A DNA stretch of 64,000 nucleotides, taken from Cytophagaceae bacterium. GTDB taxonomy: Bacteria; Bacteroidota; Bacteroidia; Cytophagales; Flexibacteraceae. Made by a program: the position numbers and the translations under genes. The DNA lies in NCBI GenBank assembly GCA_027490155.1, contig JAIXYP010000052.1:1-64000 (forward strand). The letters are read 5' to 3'. Shown here piece after piece: positions 40,367 through 49,043 of this stretch. The notes beneath the pieces are model-generated. The model worked only from the letters and a program-made list of their open reading frames with translations. It searched no databases and was not told the DNA's origin. Each line of letters begins with the position of its first letter. The stretch's first letter is position 1.

Positions 40367-41437
40367 CTAGTTGCTGGTGGTGGATATGGCCCTTACCTTT
40401 CCACCTGGCTTTAGCAGTTGTACCCCTACCGTAATCAGGGAGTCGCCCGTGTTGAGGCCTTCGGTGATCTCGATGCGGCTGGCTTGTCGTTGGCCTGTTT
40501 TGACATTGATAGGCTCTGCCATACCGCTACGGACGATCCAGACTTTGGCCATACCAGCATTGAGCGTAACGGCTTCGGTCGGGACGGTGATGGCAGCTAG
40601 GCGGTTCTGGAGGGGGTAGGTAACGGCAATAAAAGCCCCAGGCAAAAGTTTGCCTGCAGGGTTTGGGCACTTGGCCCTAAGCTTGATGGTACGGGTTGCC
40701 ATATCAACGACTGGGTCGATGGCAAAGACCTGAGCTTTATGTTGTTGGGTTTCGCCCTCGGCAACAAAGTTGACGTTTGCACCAACTGATAATTGGCTAG
40801 CATAGCGTGCTGGTACGGCAAAGTCCACCTTGATGGGGTCCTGGCTAACCAAGGAGGTGATCATGGTACCTGGGTTAAGGTAGCTACCGACACTGATAAG
40901 CCGTGTGCCAACTTTGCCATTAAATGGTGCCCTAATGGTGGCTTTTTCGATTTGCGCCTCTAGGTTGGCGATGTCAGCCTCTATGGTGTTGACCGAGGTC
41001 AATGCTTGGTCATACTCTTGTTGGCTGATGGCCTCTTTGTCGAGGAGTTGTTTCTGGCGCTGCTCGAAAGTGGTTGCGAGCTGCTTACTGAAATTAAGTT
41101 TTCGGAGTTGGGCCTCAAGGTCCCGGACGACAAGCCTAGCCAAGATCTGACCTTGACGCACCACCTGTCCGTCGTCAAAGCCGACAGAGGCTACCCGTCC
41201 GCTGATTTCGGACTTGAGGTCCACTTGTTCGTTGGGGCTTAGGGAGCCTGTTACTGAAATACCTCGTTCGAGTGCCTGATTGGTCACGATCTCGATCTGG
41301 ACCAACGTTGAGCTAGGTCCTGTTTTGGAAGCTGCTGCCCCCGTTTTGTTCTGCTCGGTCGCTCGGCTGATGATCAGGGCCAAGAGCCCTACTCCTAGCA
41401 ATAGGCCTATGGTTGGTTTTATCCAGCGTTTGTTCAT
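40367..41437 (-). CDS. Efflux RND periplasmic adaptor (membrane fusion protein), orphan
   Basis: The product is 356 aa with an N-terminal membrane anchor (KPTIGLLLGVGLLALIIS). Order: lipoyl-like half motif (EISGRVASVGFDDGQVVRQG), a coiled-coil hairpin (~105-165, QLRKLNFSKQLATTFEQRQK and on), second lipoyl half (ATIRAPFNGKVGTRLISVGS), beta-barrel and membrane-proximal domains (ITVPTEAVTLNAGMAKVWIV). This is the adaptor of tripartite RND pumps. No RND pump or TolC gene follows; the neighbours are unrelated, so its partners are encoded elsewhere. It is convergent with ribF. Confidence 0.88.
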   Translation of the reverse strand: MNKRWIKPTIGLLLGVGLLALIISRATEQNKTGAAASKTGPSSTLVQIEIVTNQALERGISVTGSLSPNEQVDLKSEISGRVASVGFDDGQVVRQGQILARLVVRDLEAQLRKLNFSKQLATTFEQRQKQLLDKEAISQQEYDQALTSVNTIEADIANLEAQIEKATIRAPFNGKVGTRLISVGSYLNPGTMITSLVSQDPIKVDFAVPARYASQLSVGANVNFVAEGETQQHKAQVFAIDPVVDMATRTIKLRAKCPNPAGKLLPGAFIAVTYPLQNRLAAITVPTEAVTLNAGMAKVWIVRSGMAEPINVKTGQRQASRIEITEGLNTGDSLITVGVQLLKPGGKVRAISTTSN

Positions 41438-41743
41438 GTTAGTGGTGATGTTTGGTCGGCCCTACCATAATCCATAACCACATGGGGTGGATCTTTTGCT
41501 GTGTGGGTATGTGGCAAACTGTACAAAGGTATCGTATTGAGGCATCATTCCCTTGATTCCGCCTCATTGTCGTGGCAATGGTCGAAATCTTGCTGTTTGT
41601 ACCGTTGTTTGTAGGTCGTAGGATATCAGCAGGATCGATTTTTTATTACTTTTAGATCTGGGTATGAAAAAGCCATCACAAACCTTGTGTTAAGCTCGGG
41701 TACTCAAAAAGGTCCTAAACACTGTCTCTTGCTTGATTCTGAA
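41438..41743. other. Divergent intergenic region
   Basis: 306 bases. Contains the adaptor gene -7 box and, on the plus strand, a TACTTTTA near 41647 that could serve the next gene. Confidence 0.4.
41524..41531 (-). promoter_or_regulatory. -7 box for the efflux adaptor gene
   Basis: On the minus strand TACCTTTG, 86 bases upstream of the ATG at 41437. Confidence 0.5.
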
Positions 41744-42232
41744 ATGCTAACTCCATTACCTATCGTCATCCAGACCCTCAGTACTGGAGCACCTTTTACG
41801 TTTAGGAATAAGTTTGATGTGCCTTTCTTGACTGTTCGGTATCATGACACGATTAAATGTTGGGTTGCGAAGTGGGTCGGGTTTGTGAGCCCAGATGATA
41901 TAATCCAGTCATCTGAAATTAAACTGGAGCTGATGGAGTTCCTCGGGGTTCAGACGATCTTGAACGACAATCGCGAGCTTGAAGGCCCTTGGTATGACGC
42001 CAATGACTGGATCCAGACCGTTTGGCTGCCTCGCGCCATTAAGGGAGGTGTCAAAAGGTTGGGCCAGATTCTGTCAACAGATGCTTATGCTGCCCTTTCG
42101 GCCACCGAGATGATATCGGCGCTGTCGGTTGGTCAGGACAGTATGGAGCTTCAGGTCTTTGTTTCTTTAGAAGATGGCTTACGATGGGCTGGGGCTGACC
42201 AAGTGATCATTGACCAATATTCGACATACTAG
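41744..42232 (+). CDS. Conserved hypothetical protein, possibly STAS/SEC14-like
   Basis: The product is 162 aa from the ATG at 41744 (MLTPLPIVIQTL); the frame also opens 19 codons earlier with GTG. The layout, a beta strand with paired aromatic residues (KCWVAKWVGFVSPDDI), a long helix (KLELMEFLGVQ), the strand TILNDNRELEGPW, a helix after NDWIQTVWLPRAI and the strand RLGQILSTDAY, resembles small SpoIIAA/STAS-like proteins common in Bacteroidota. That is recognition of a pattern, not a firm family. There is no signal peptide. Role unknown. Confidence 0.55.
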   Translation: MLTPLPIVIQTLSTGAPFTFRNKFDVPFLTVRYHDTIKCWVAKWVGFVSPDDIIQSSEIKLELMEFLGVQTILNDNRELEGPWYDANDWIQTVWLPRAIKGGVKRLGQILSTDAYAALSATEMISALSVGQDSMELQVFVSLEDGLRWAGADQVIIDQYSTY

Positions 42233-42381
42233 TTCAGTAGTTGCTTTTTTTCAAACCAATACGCAGTCAGTTTGTTTTGCTGATGAGGGGAGGGACAGGT
42301 TTGCCAAGATGGTTGTTTCTTGGGCCATCAAGAGGCTGTTTTTTTACCATCAATATCTCTACTAATATCTTCTTCTAGATC

Positions 42382-42891
42382 ATGTTTTATCAGTTCCAAC
42401 GATTGCCCAACCATGCTCGGCTTTGGGTCTATCAGTCAGACCAAGCACTGACAACTATCCAGGTATCTGTCCTTAACGACCGCCTAAAGGCATTTTGTGT
42501 AGATTGGACGGCCCACAACAACAACCTGATGGCCTCCTTTGAGGTAAAGGATGACTACTTTGTAGCCATTGCGGTGGACGAGTCTGGCGCTGCGGCTTCG
42601 GGCTGTAGCGTGGACAAAATGGTACGGCTGATGCAGGCCCTCGGGCAGGAGTTAGGTGTCAATTTCTTCGACAGACTCCGGACTGTCACGATTTCGGCAA
42701 ATGGACAGCGGCAGAGCCTGACCTTGTCGGAGTTTCAAAAGGCGATAAAGGGCGGTGGGCTGGTGCCGTCGGACTTGGTTTATGACAATTTGGTGACCAA
42801 TCTGGGCCAATATCGGGACCAACATCTGAAGCCGCTGTACCAGACTTGGCTCGCAAAATATTTTGGCCAAGAGCAGTTAGCAGAAATTTAA
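42382..42891 (+). CDS. Conserved Bacteroidota cytosolic protein (family often mislabelled ABC transporter ATPase)
   Basis: The product is 169 aa. Typical family segments are RLWVYQSDQAL, KAFCVDWTAHNNNLMASFEV, AVDESGAAASGCSVDKMVRL, GVNFFDRLRTV and SDLVYDNLVTN. It has no Walker motifs, so the database label ABC transporter ATPase carried by homologues is unsupported. The AVDES and SGCS(V/I)DK elements are the conserved core and could form an active or binding site. Function is unknown. It is 95 bases upstream of the PorE-like gene. Confidence 0.75.
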   Translation: MFYQFQRLPNHARLWVYQSDQALTTIQVSVLNDRLKAFCVDWTAHNNNLMASFEVKDDYFVAIAVDESGAAASGCSVDKMVRLMQALGQELGVNFFDRLRTVTISANGQRQSLTLSEFQKAIKGGGLVPSDLVYDNLVTNLGQYRDQHLKPLYQTWLAKYFGQEQLAEI

Positions 42892-42985
42892 TTAGCACTG
42901 GGTTACGTTTTTTGGCTACATTGCGAGGTAAATCCGTATTTAGCGGACAATACCGAACAGGTAACGATAGCTTCTATATTTAGCC

Positions 42986-44926
42986 ATGCTGAAACACCAC
43001 CTTCGATGCCTAGCTGTTGCAGGCGTAGTGGCCCTGGCGGGATGCGATAGCGCCCAGCAACTCACAAAAAAGGCTGACCGTCTATACAGTCAGAAGGGCG
43101 AGTACGAAAACGCCATTACGGTCTATAAAGCCATTCTTGACAAGCCAGAGGCCGACAAAGGCTACCTGAACGGTCAGATTGCTGAGTCCTACCGCCTATC
43201 GAACCGTCCGGCCCTTGCCGAGCCTTTCTACAAAGCAGCCATTGAGGCGGGCTACAAGCCTGACTCGGTCTTGTTTAACTATGCCATGAACCTTAAGGAC
43301 AATGGTAAGTACAAGGAGGCAACTGAGCAGTTTGCTGCTTATGTAAAGAAGGGTGCATCCAAAACCAAGGTTGCTAGGGCCAAAAAAGAGTTTGATCTGC
43401 TTCCGCGGATGGACGACTTGATGACCAAGCGTAGCCACTACACTGTTAGCAATGTTGAGGCGCTCAATACTGCAAGTGCAGAGTTTTCGCCTTTTTACAC
43501 CCCGACTCAGCTTTACTTCACGAGCAACCGGGACGGTGGACCAACCTACGGCAAAACCGGTACTGGCTTCACAGATCTATATACCTGGAAGTTTGAAAAC
43601 GGTGATGTCAACAAGGGTGCTGCCGAGCGTATGCCTGCTGACTTTAATGCGGCTAGCGTTAACGAAGCAAGCCTGGCCCTGTCTAAAGACGGCAATACAT
43701 TGGTTTTTGCGAAGGGTAACAACGGCGAGCGCAAAGGTGCTAAAGATGTTGACCTCTACATTAGCGAATACAAAGATGGCAATTGGTCATTGCCGACCTT
43801 GTTGCCATTCAGCTCCCCAGATACATGGGATGGCTGCCCAGCTTTCAGCCTAGATGGCAAAACATTGTTCTTTAGCAGCTTTAGGCCAGGAGGCCAAGGT
43901 GGTGCTGACCTTTATCGTGTCACCAAAGATGCCAATGGCGCTTGGGGTGCTGTTACAAACCTTGGTAGCTCAATCAACACTGATGGTGAGGACATGTTCC
44001 CGTCGATGAGTGAAGATGGTAAACTATATTTTGCTAGCACAGGCCACACTGGTTTTGGCGGTCTTGACCTTTTTGTAGCCACTGTCAGTGGTGGCAAAGC
44101 TACTGTCGAAAACCTTGGCGTACCGATGAACAGCACAGGCGATGACTTCGCCCTGGTGTTCAAAGACAAGGCTGATGGCTACTTCAGCAGCAACCGTGCT
44201 GGTGGTAAAGGAGATGACGATATCTATAGCTTCCATAATGGTGTTAACGATCCGAAAAAGATCAACATCTACCTCAATGGTGTTGCTGTTGATAACGAGA
44301 ACGCTTCCTTGCCAGTTCCGAGCCCGTCTGTACGCATTACCGACGATGCTTCTGGCGAAGTCGTGACCACAGTTAATGGCAATGCGGATGGCAAGTTCCA
44401 GGCTGACCTGCAACCAGAGAAAAACTATAGCCTATTCACCTCGGCTGACGGTTTCATCACCAAACGTGGCAAGTTTAGCACCGAAGGCAAAGCGCCTAAG
44501 AAAGAAGATCTTTATGAGCCAGAAACCACCATCAACCTCGACTACTCGATTGCGATGGAGCGTATCAAACTCAAGAAGGCCATTCGTCTGGACAACATCT
44601 ATTATGAGTTCAATAAGGCCGAAATCACTGACTCTGCTGGCATTGAGCTAGACAAACTTGTCAGCTTCCTGAACGACAACAGCAAGGTTTCTATCGAGCT
44701 TAGCTCGCATACTGACCAACGTGGCAAGCCTGAGTACAACCTCAAATTGTCTCAGAAACGTGCCGAAAGTGCTGTGGCCTACATCGTGTCTAAGGGTATC
44801 GATGCCAAACGCATCACTGCTAAAGGCTATGGTGCTAGCAAGCCCGTCGTGGCTAACGCAAGTACCGAAGAAGAGTGGCAGCAAAACCGCCGTACTGAAT
44901 TTGCGATCACGAAAGTGGCCAAATAA
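42986..44926 (+). CDS. PorE-like OmpA-family lipoprotein (TPR, PD40 propeller, carboxypeptidase-regulatory, OmpA)
   Basis: The product is 646 aa with a lipoprotein signal (LAVAGVVALAGC). Domains in order: TPR-like helices (~25-130), a PD40/WD40-like beta-propeller (~150-420, repeats such as LYFTSNRDGGP, LFFSSFRPGGQGGADLY, LYFASTGHTGFGGLDLF and YFSSNRAGGKGDDDIY), a carboxypeptidase-regulatory-like beta domain (~430-510), and a C-terminal OmpA peptidoglycan-binding domain (~530-640, IYYEFNKAEITDS, LSSHTDQRGKPEYNL). That architecture equals PorE, which ties the T9SS to peptidoglycan. Paralogues with the same plan exist in Bacteroidota, so the T9SS assignment is likely rather than certain. It is monocistronic with a terminator. 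Confidence 0.82.
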   Translation: MLKHHLRCLAVAGVVALAGCDSAQQLTKKADRLYSQKGEYENAITVYKAILDKPEADKGYLNGQIAESYRLSNRPALAEPFYKAAIEAGYKPDSVLFNYAMNLKDNGKYKEATEQFAAYVKKGASKTKVARAKKEFDLLPRMDDLMTKRSHYTVSNVEALNTASAEFSPFYTPTQLYFTSNRDGGPTYGKTGTGFTDLYTWKFENGDVNKGAAERMPADFNAASVNEASLALSKDGNTLVFAKGNNGERKGAKDVDLYISEYKDGNWSLPTLLPFSSPDTWDGCPAFSLDGKTLFFSSFRPGGQGGADLYRVTKDANGAWGAVTNLGSSINTDGEDMFPSMSEDGKLYFASTGHTGFGGLDLFVATVSGGKATVENLGVPMNSTGDDFALVFKDKADGYFSSNRAGGKGDDDIYSFHNGVNDPKKINIYLNGVAVDNENASLPVPSPSVRITDDASGEVVTTVNGNADGKFQADLQPEKNYSLFTSADGFITKRGKFSTEGKAPKKEDLYEPETTINLDYSIAMERIKLKKAIRLDNIYYEFNKAEITDSAGIELDKLVSFLNDNSKVSIELSSHTDQRGKPEYNLKLSQKRAESAVAYIVSKGIDAKRITAKGYGASKPVVANASTEEEWQQNRRTEFAITKVAK

Positions 44927-45366
44927 GTTCGCTGGCCTTGCGTCATTAGCTTAAGTCCTATCAAAAGGTCCTCCTTTGCAACTGCTTAGGGGGACTTTTT
45001 TTGTTATGATGATCCAGAGGGGCTATTGGTGGTTTTCCCAGACTTGGGTAACAAGTAGGATCCCCTGGAGGTTTGAGGATTTAAATCTTGCTAGTGGCAG
45101 GATACTGTCAGCCTTGCGGAATTCGTTGTTTAAGGGCTAGAGTGTCAGTCAGGTAGCATTCACAAGGTTTGTGTACTATTCGGGTGATCTGTGGCCTGAA
45201 GCTGTTTCTCGATGTTGTGTAGGATATGGAGCTGGTGTCTATCATCTTCTCAACAAGGCGTTGGCATGGGCTGGACCTGCTCCTATTTATGCTTATGGGT
45301 CTGTGCCTGATTTGGGATCTCTAGCTATATTGTCGCTATACTTTCGCCATCGGTAAGTCCCCGTCT
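44927..45366. other. Intergenic region
   Basis: 440 bases. Begins with the PorE-like gene terminator; a 61-codon frame at 45171-45356 has no support. A TACTTTCG near 45339 may be a degenerate -7 box for the protease. Confidence 0.4.
44963..45002 (+). terminator. Intrinsic terminator after the PorE-like gene
   Basis: AAAAGGTCCTCC (44963-44974) pairs with AGGGGGACTTTTT (from 44988) using G-U pairs, followed by a T-run. Confidence 0.75.
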
Positions 45367-46458
45367 ATGTCCCACCGCCCGATTTCGGTTTTGCTCAAGT
45401 TTGATGCCTATCCCAATAGTTTTTGGGCAGGTCTAGAGGTGCGTCAGGATGAGGTTTATCTGACGGCGGCTGAGCTACCGACCACTATCATTATCCCGAT
45501 CAGTCAGCTGAGCCGACCGAGGCGAGCAGGCACGCATCTCCGGATTGATGTGCGTCCGGCACGTTGTCATTTCATGATCGAGGAGATGGATTATGCACTT
45601 GGATTTGTCGGGACCAATGCCCCGATCCTGCCCCCGGCGGACCTTCGGCTCCGTAAAATCTTGACCTATTCCTTCGTTGCGGTTAGCCTTGTCTGGATGT
45701 TGGTTTGGGGTGGATTTCAGATCCTGAGCAAAACGGCCTACTATGTCATCACCGACGAAATGGAGCAGACCCTAGGTGAACGAGTGCAGGACCAGATCTA
45801 TGAGAATGCGCGCATAGATACTGGGCGAACACGTCTGCTGCGGCAGTTTGTGGCCCTCATGCAGGTGCCAGGGGATATTCAGTTCGATGTCGTGGTCCTT
45901 AACTCGGATAATGTAAATGCGATTACGATCCCGGGTAATACGATGTTTATTTTCTCGGCCTTGCTTGACCGGCTGGCAAGTGCGGATGAATTAGCAGCCT
46001 TGATCGGGCATGAGTATGGGCACGTCTATCATGACCATTTGCGCAAATCGATTGCGCGGAATATGGGCACAACAGTCATCCTCAATACGCTAAGTGGCGG
46101 GGCGGGGCGGATCAGCAGTGGCCTCAGTACACTCAATAACCTACAGCACTCGCGCGAGCTGGAGCAAGAGGCGGACCTAATGAGCCAAGAGGTGCTACGC
46201 ATCAATGCGCTGGACCAGCAGGCCACGATTCAGCTCCTGAGCCAGTTCAAGTCCGAGGAGGCAGCTAGTGGTACTGAGTACTCGTCTTGGTTGAGTGACC
46301 ACCCGGCAACGATCACCCGCATCGAGCTGCTTCAGCGCAAGGTGATGCGGAATGCCAATAATGGGCAAAGCGAATCAGTGTCGGCGGTCCATTATCGTCG
46401 TTTGCAACAACTTTGGCAGGAGATCGGGCAACGGCAACCTGACTATACAGAGGAATAG
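45367..46458 (+). CDS. M48 family metalloprotease
   Basis: The product is 363 aa. An N-terminal beta-rich domain (~1-90) of unknown type precedes one membrane helix (ILTYSFVAVSLVWMLVWGG). The protease domain shows the zinc motif HEYGH at 215-219, the third ligand Glu in SRELEQEADLMSQEV, and the SDHPATITRI segment of M48C (Oma1/BepA-type) enzymes. It probably degrades or refolds misfolded envelope proteins. The catalytic residues are complete. Confidence 0.9.
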   Translation: MSHRPISVLLKFDAYPNSFWAGLEVRQDEVYLTAAELPTTIIIPISQLSRPRRAGTHLRIDVRPARCHFMIEEMDYALGFVGTNAPILPPADLRLRKILTYSFVAVSLVWMLVWGGFQILSKTAYYVITDEMEQTLGERVQDQIYENARIDTGRTRLLRQFVALMQVPGDIQFDVVVLNSDNVNAITIPGNTMFIFSALLDRLASADELAALIGHEYGHVYHDHLRKSIARNMGTTVILNTLSGGAGRISSGLSTLNNLQHSRELEQEADLMSQEVLRINALDQQATIQLLSQFKSEEAASGTEYSSWLSDHPATITRIELLQRKVMRNANNGQSESVSAVHYRRLQQLWQEIGQRQPDYTEE

Positions 46459-46646
46459 CTCGGTCGATTGTAGTTGCTCAGATTGAATCAGCTAAAGGTG
46501 TTGTCGGGTTTCTTGGTAGGGTAGTTTAACACCCTCCTCGTGTGGTGTTGTTTCCATCGGTTTGGACAGGCTGCTTTTAGCGGTGCCATACACAGGGTCA
46601 TGATGGCTTCCGTGTCAACAATCGGTATTGGCTGCTATCTTGCAGC

Positions 46647-47672
46647 ATGGCAACGACCCCACAAGATGTCCTGAAGGCAATCAAGGCTAGGCAATTTGCA
46701 CCCCTCTATTTTTTGCAAGGGGAGGAGCCTTACTTTATTGATGCGATTACGGACCTTATCGAGCGAACAGCCATCGCTGAGCATGAGCGTGGGTTTAACC
46801 AAGTGGTGATGTATGGCAAGGACCAGGATATGGCCAGGATCCTGACACAGGCCAAACGCTACCCTATGATGGCCGAGCGGCAGGTTGTGATCGTCAAGGA
46901 AGCGCAAGAGATCCCGAACCTGAACCAAGCGATGGGGCAGCAGTTGCTGGAGGCCTACGCTAAGCAGCCTTTGCCAAGTACGATATTGGTCTTTGCACAC
47001 AAAAATAAGGTGCTAGATGGTCGGAAGAACTTAGCCAAGGTGCTGGAAAAACAGGCGGTGCTTGTCCTAAGCGAAAAGATCAAGGACAACAAGCTGCCAG
47101 ACTGGATATTGGGCTATGCACGCGATAATGGGATGACTTTGGCACCTGATGCGGTGCAGGCCTTGGCCGAGGCGATTGGTACGGACCTGAGCCGTATGGC
47201 CAACGAATTGGACAAACTTAGCTTGAATGTGGCTGCTGGCGAGAGCATTACAGCGCCAATGGTGGAGCGCTTTGTCGGATTTAGCCGAGAGTACACGGTT
47301 TGGGAACTACAGCGAACCTTGGCGGGGCGGAATTTGTCCAAGTCGATCAAGATCATCAGGTTTTTTGCGGCTGACGCCAAAGCCCATCCGATTATCCCTA
47401 CGATTTCGGTACTGTTTAGTTTTTTTAGCAAGGTGCTGGTTGCACATGCCTCTCCGGACAAGACGGAGGCTGGGTTGGCGCGGATCTTAGGGGTTTCGCC
47501 TTATCAGGCTAAGGACTATGTGGCTGCGATGCGGACTTTCCAACCCAATCACCTGCACTACATCATCGAACAGATTAGGCTTGCAGACTGCCGCAGCAAG
47601 GGTATCGAGTCGGGGCTGATGTCGGACCTTGCGATCATGGAGGAGTTGGTGGCAGCTATTATTGGTGTCTAG
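46647..47672 (+). CDS. holA: DNA polymerase III subunit delta
   Basis: HolA opens the beta sliding clamp within the clamp loader. The product is 341 aa. N-terminal AAA+-like domain (FAPLYFLQGEEPYFIDAITD, AKRYPMMAERQVVIVKEAQE), a middle lid domain with GTDLSRMANELDKLSLNV, and the C-terminal collar (REYTVWELQRTLAGRN, LGVSPYQAKDYVAAMRTF). The ATG is immediately preceded by TATCTTGC, which resembles a -7 box and would make a nearly leaderless mRNA; this is speculative. It converges with the second GMD-like gene, leaving 21 bases. Confidence 0.93.
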   Translation: MATTPQDVLKAIKARQFAPLYFLQGEEPYFIDAITDLIERTAIAEHERGFNQVVMYGKDQDMARILTQAKRYPMMAERQVVIVKEAQEIPNLNQAMGQQLLEAYAKQPLPSTILVFAHKNKVLDGRKNLAKVLEKQAVLVLSEKIKDNKLPDWILGYARDNGMTLAPDAVQALAEAIGTDLSRMANELDKLSLNVAAGESITAPMVERFVGFSREYTVWELQRTLAGRNLSKSIKIIRFFAADAKAHPIIPTISVLFSFFSKVLVAHASPDKTEAGLARILGVSPYQAKDYVAAMRTFQPNHLHYIIEQIRLADCRSKGIESGLMSDLAIMEELVAAIIGV

Positions 47673-47693
47673 TGTAGCTCAATAGCGTGCTTC

Positions 47694-48671
47694 CTACTTT
47701 AGTTTCTGCCGAGCTTGTTCTTCCTCTGCCAAGATGATGTCCAGCACCTCGAAGAAGGTCATGTCATAGTCCCAGCCAAGTTTTTGTTTGGCTAGGGTGT
47801 TGTCGCCATAGATGTCGGGGATATCTGTCGGGCGATATAGGGCAGGACTAATCTCGATCAGACTGGTGTCTAGGCCGAGGCGGTCAAAGACGTAGTGGAC
47901 AATCTCGTGTAGGTAAATGCTGGTGCCACTGCAGACCATGTAGTCATCTGGGACGTCTTGCTGGAGCATTAGCCACATGGCCTCCACATAGCGAGGGGCA
48001 AAGCCAAAGTCACGCTTGACGTTGAGGTTGCCTACCAAGAGTTTGTCCTGTTTGCCTTCTTGAATCAGGTAGGCTTCTTTGATGATCTTATTGACAAAAA
48101 AGCCATCTCGTCTCAGGTAGCTCTCGTGGTTAAACAAGACGCCGCTACAAGCAAACAGACCATAGGCTTCGCGGTAGTTCCGGACCATGTAGTGGGCGGT
48201 ACTTTTGCTGATGGCATACGGGCTAATGGGGTTCAGCGGCATTTTTTCGTTGATCGGCAGGGTAGGGACGGTGCCGTACATCTCGCTGCTGGTGGCCTGA
48301 TAAAACCTTGTTGGTAGGCCACCGATCCTGATGGCCTCGAGGAGGTTCAGGACGGACATGATGTTGAAGTTGAGGGTAGAGATCGGCTGTTTGAACGAAA
48401 CAGAAACGGAGCTTTGTGCGGCCAGGTTATAGATCTCGGTCGGGCGGTAGGTGGCGATTAGGTTTGCAACCTGGGTATAGTCCAGCAAGTCGGCCTGCTC
48501 CCAGATAATTTCCTGAGGGCGCACACCAAGGTAGGCCAATTGCGGTAAGATGCTATCGGGGCTGCTGCGGGTGATGCCGACGACCTTGTAGTTTTTCTGG
48601 AGTAGGAGTGCAGCCAAATAGTTGCCGTCCTGGCCCGAAATGCCTGTGATAAGTGCTACCTTTTGGTCCAT
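47694..48671 (-). CDS. GDP-mannose 4,6-dehydratase-like SDR enzyme (second copy)
   Basis: The product is 325 aa from the ATG at 48671; a TTG seven codons earlier is possible. NAD(P) motif ALITGISGQDGNYLAALLL, catalytic SSEMYG and NPISPYAISKSTAHYMVRNY (Tyr-Lys), and NHESYLRRDGFFVNKI all match the GMD group. It is shorter and clearly divergent from the 370-aa Gmd at 36535, so it may feed another 6-deoxyhexose (D-rhamnose or a talose type) or be specific to a different glycan. No reductase or epimerase is adjacent. Divergent from tamL. Confidence 0.85.
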   Translation of the reverse strand: MDQKVALITGISGQDGNYLAALLLQKNYKVVGITRSSPDSILPQLAYLGVRPQEIIWEQADLLDYTQVANLIATYRPTEIYNLAAQSSVSVSFKQPISTLNFNIMSVLNLLEAIRIGGLPTRFYQATSSEMYGTVPTLPINEKMPLNPISPYAISKSTAHYMVRNYREAYGLFACSGVLFNHESYLRRDGFFVNKIIKEAYLIQEGKQDKLLVGNLNVKRDFGFAPRYVEAMWLMLQQDVPDDYMVCSGTSIYLHEIVHYVFDRLGLDTSLIEISPALYRPTDIPDIYGDNTLAKQKLGWDYDMTFFEVLDIILAEEEQARQKLK

Positions 48672-48785
48672 ACTGACGTTGCTTGATTGCAATATTAGCC
48701 CATCGAGGGCCGAAATCCTACCAATGCCCCTGCTGATCTGATCGCTTTTGGCTGATCGGGACGTGGCCTAGGTGTCATTATGCAG

Positions 48786-48793
48786 TACTTTTG
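48786..48793 (+). promoter_or_regulatory. Candidate -7 box for tamL
   Basis: TACTTTTG, 250 bases upstream of the tamL start. Confidence 0.4.
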
Positions 48794-49033
48794 TAGGCAC
48801 GTATTTTGCGAGACGTGTGATGTTATTATTTGGGCAAGTCCATTTTAGGGTTGGTCCAAGGTCTGTTTTGGTAGCGATAGACCACTTTCTGGTCAATCCA
48901 TGATGGCAATATCAGCGACTGACTTGCATCTGCCCCATGGATTAGTCGATATTGTGGTTGTTGCCTAGACCTAGGCAGAAACTTAGGCTGGGTTGCTGGC
49001 CGGACTGGCACTGACTAATCTGTAGCTAACAGC

Positions 49034-49039
49034 AAGGAG
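49034..49039 (+). promoter_or_regulatory. Shine-Dalgarno sequence of tamL
   Basis: AAGGAG, four bases before the GTG at 49044. Such sites are rare in Bacteroidota, and this one favours the GTG start over the ATG at 49065. Confidence 0.5.
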
Positions 49040-49043
49040 ATAA

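Larger units (their letters stand above)
48672..49043. other. Divergent intergenic region upstream of tamL
   Basis: 372 bases holding a TACTTTTG box at 48786-48793. Nothing else recognised. Confidence 0.4.

Noticed and set aside
42382-42891. ABC transporter ATPase function
   Set aside because: No Walker A, signature or Walker B motif is present.
45171-45356. 61-codon plus-strand frame before the M48 protease
   Set aside because: No promoter, no family resemblance and odd composition; likely chance.
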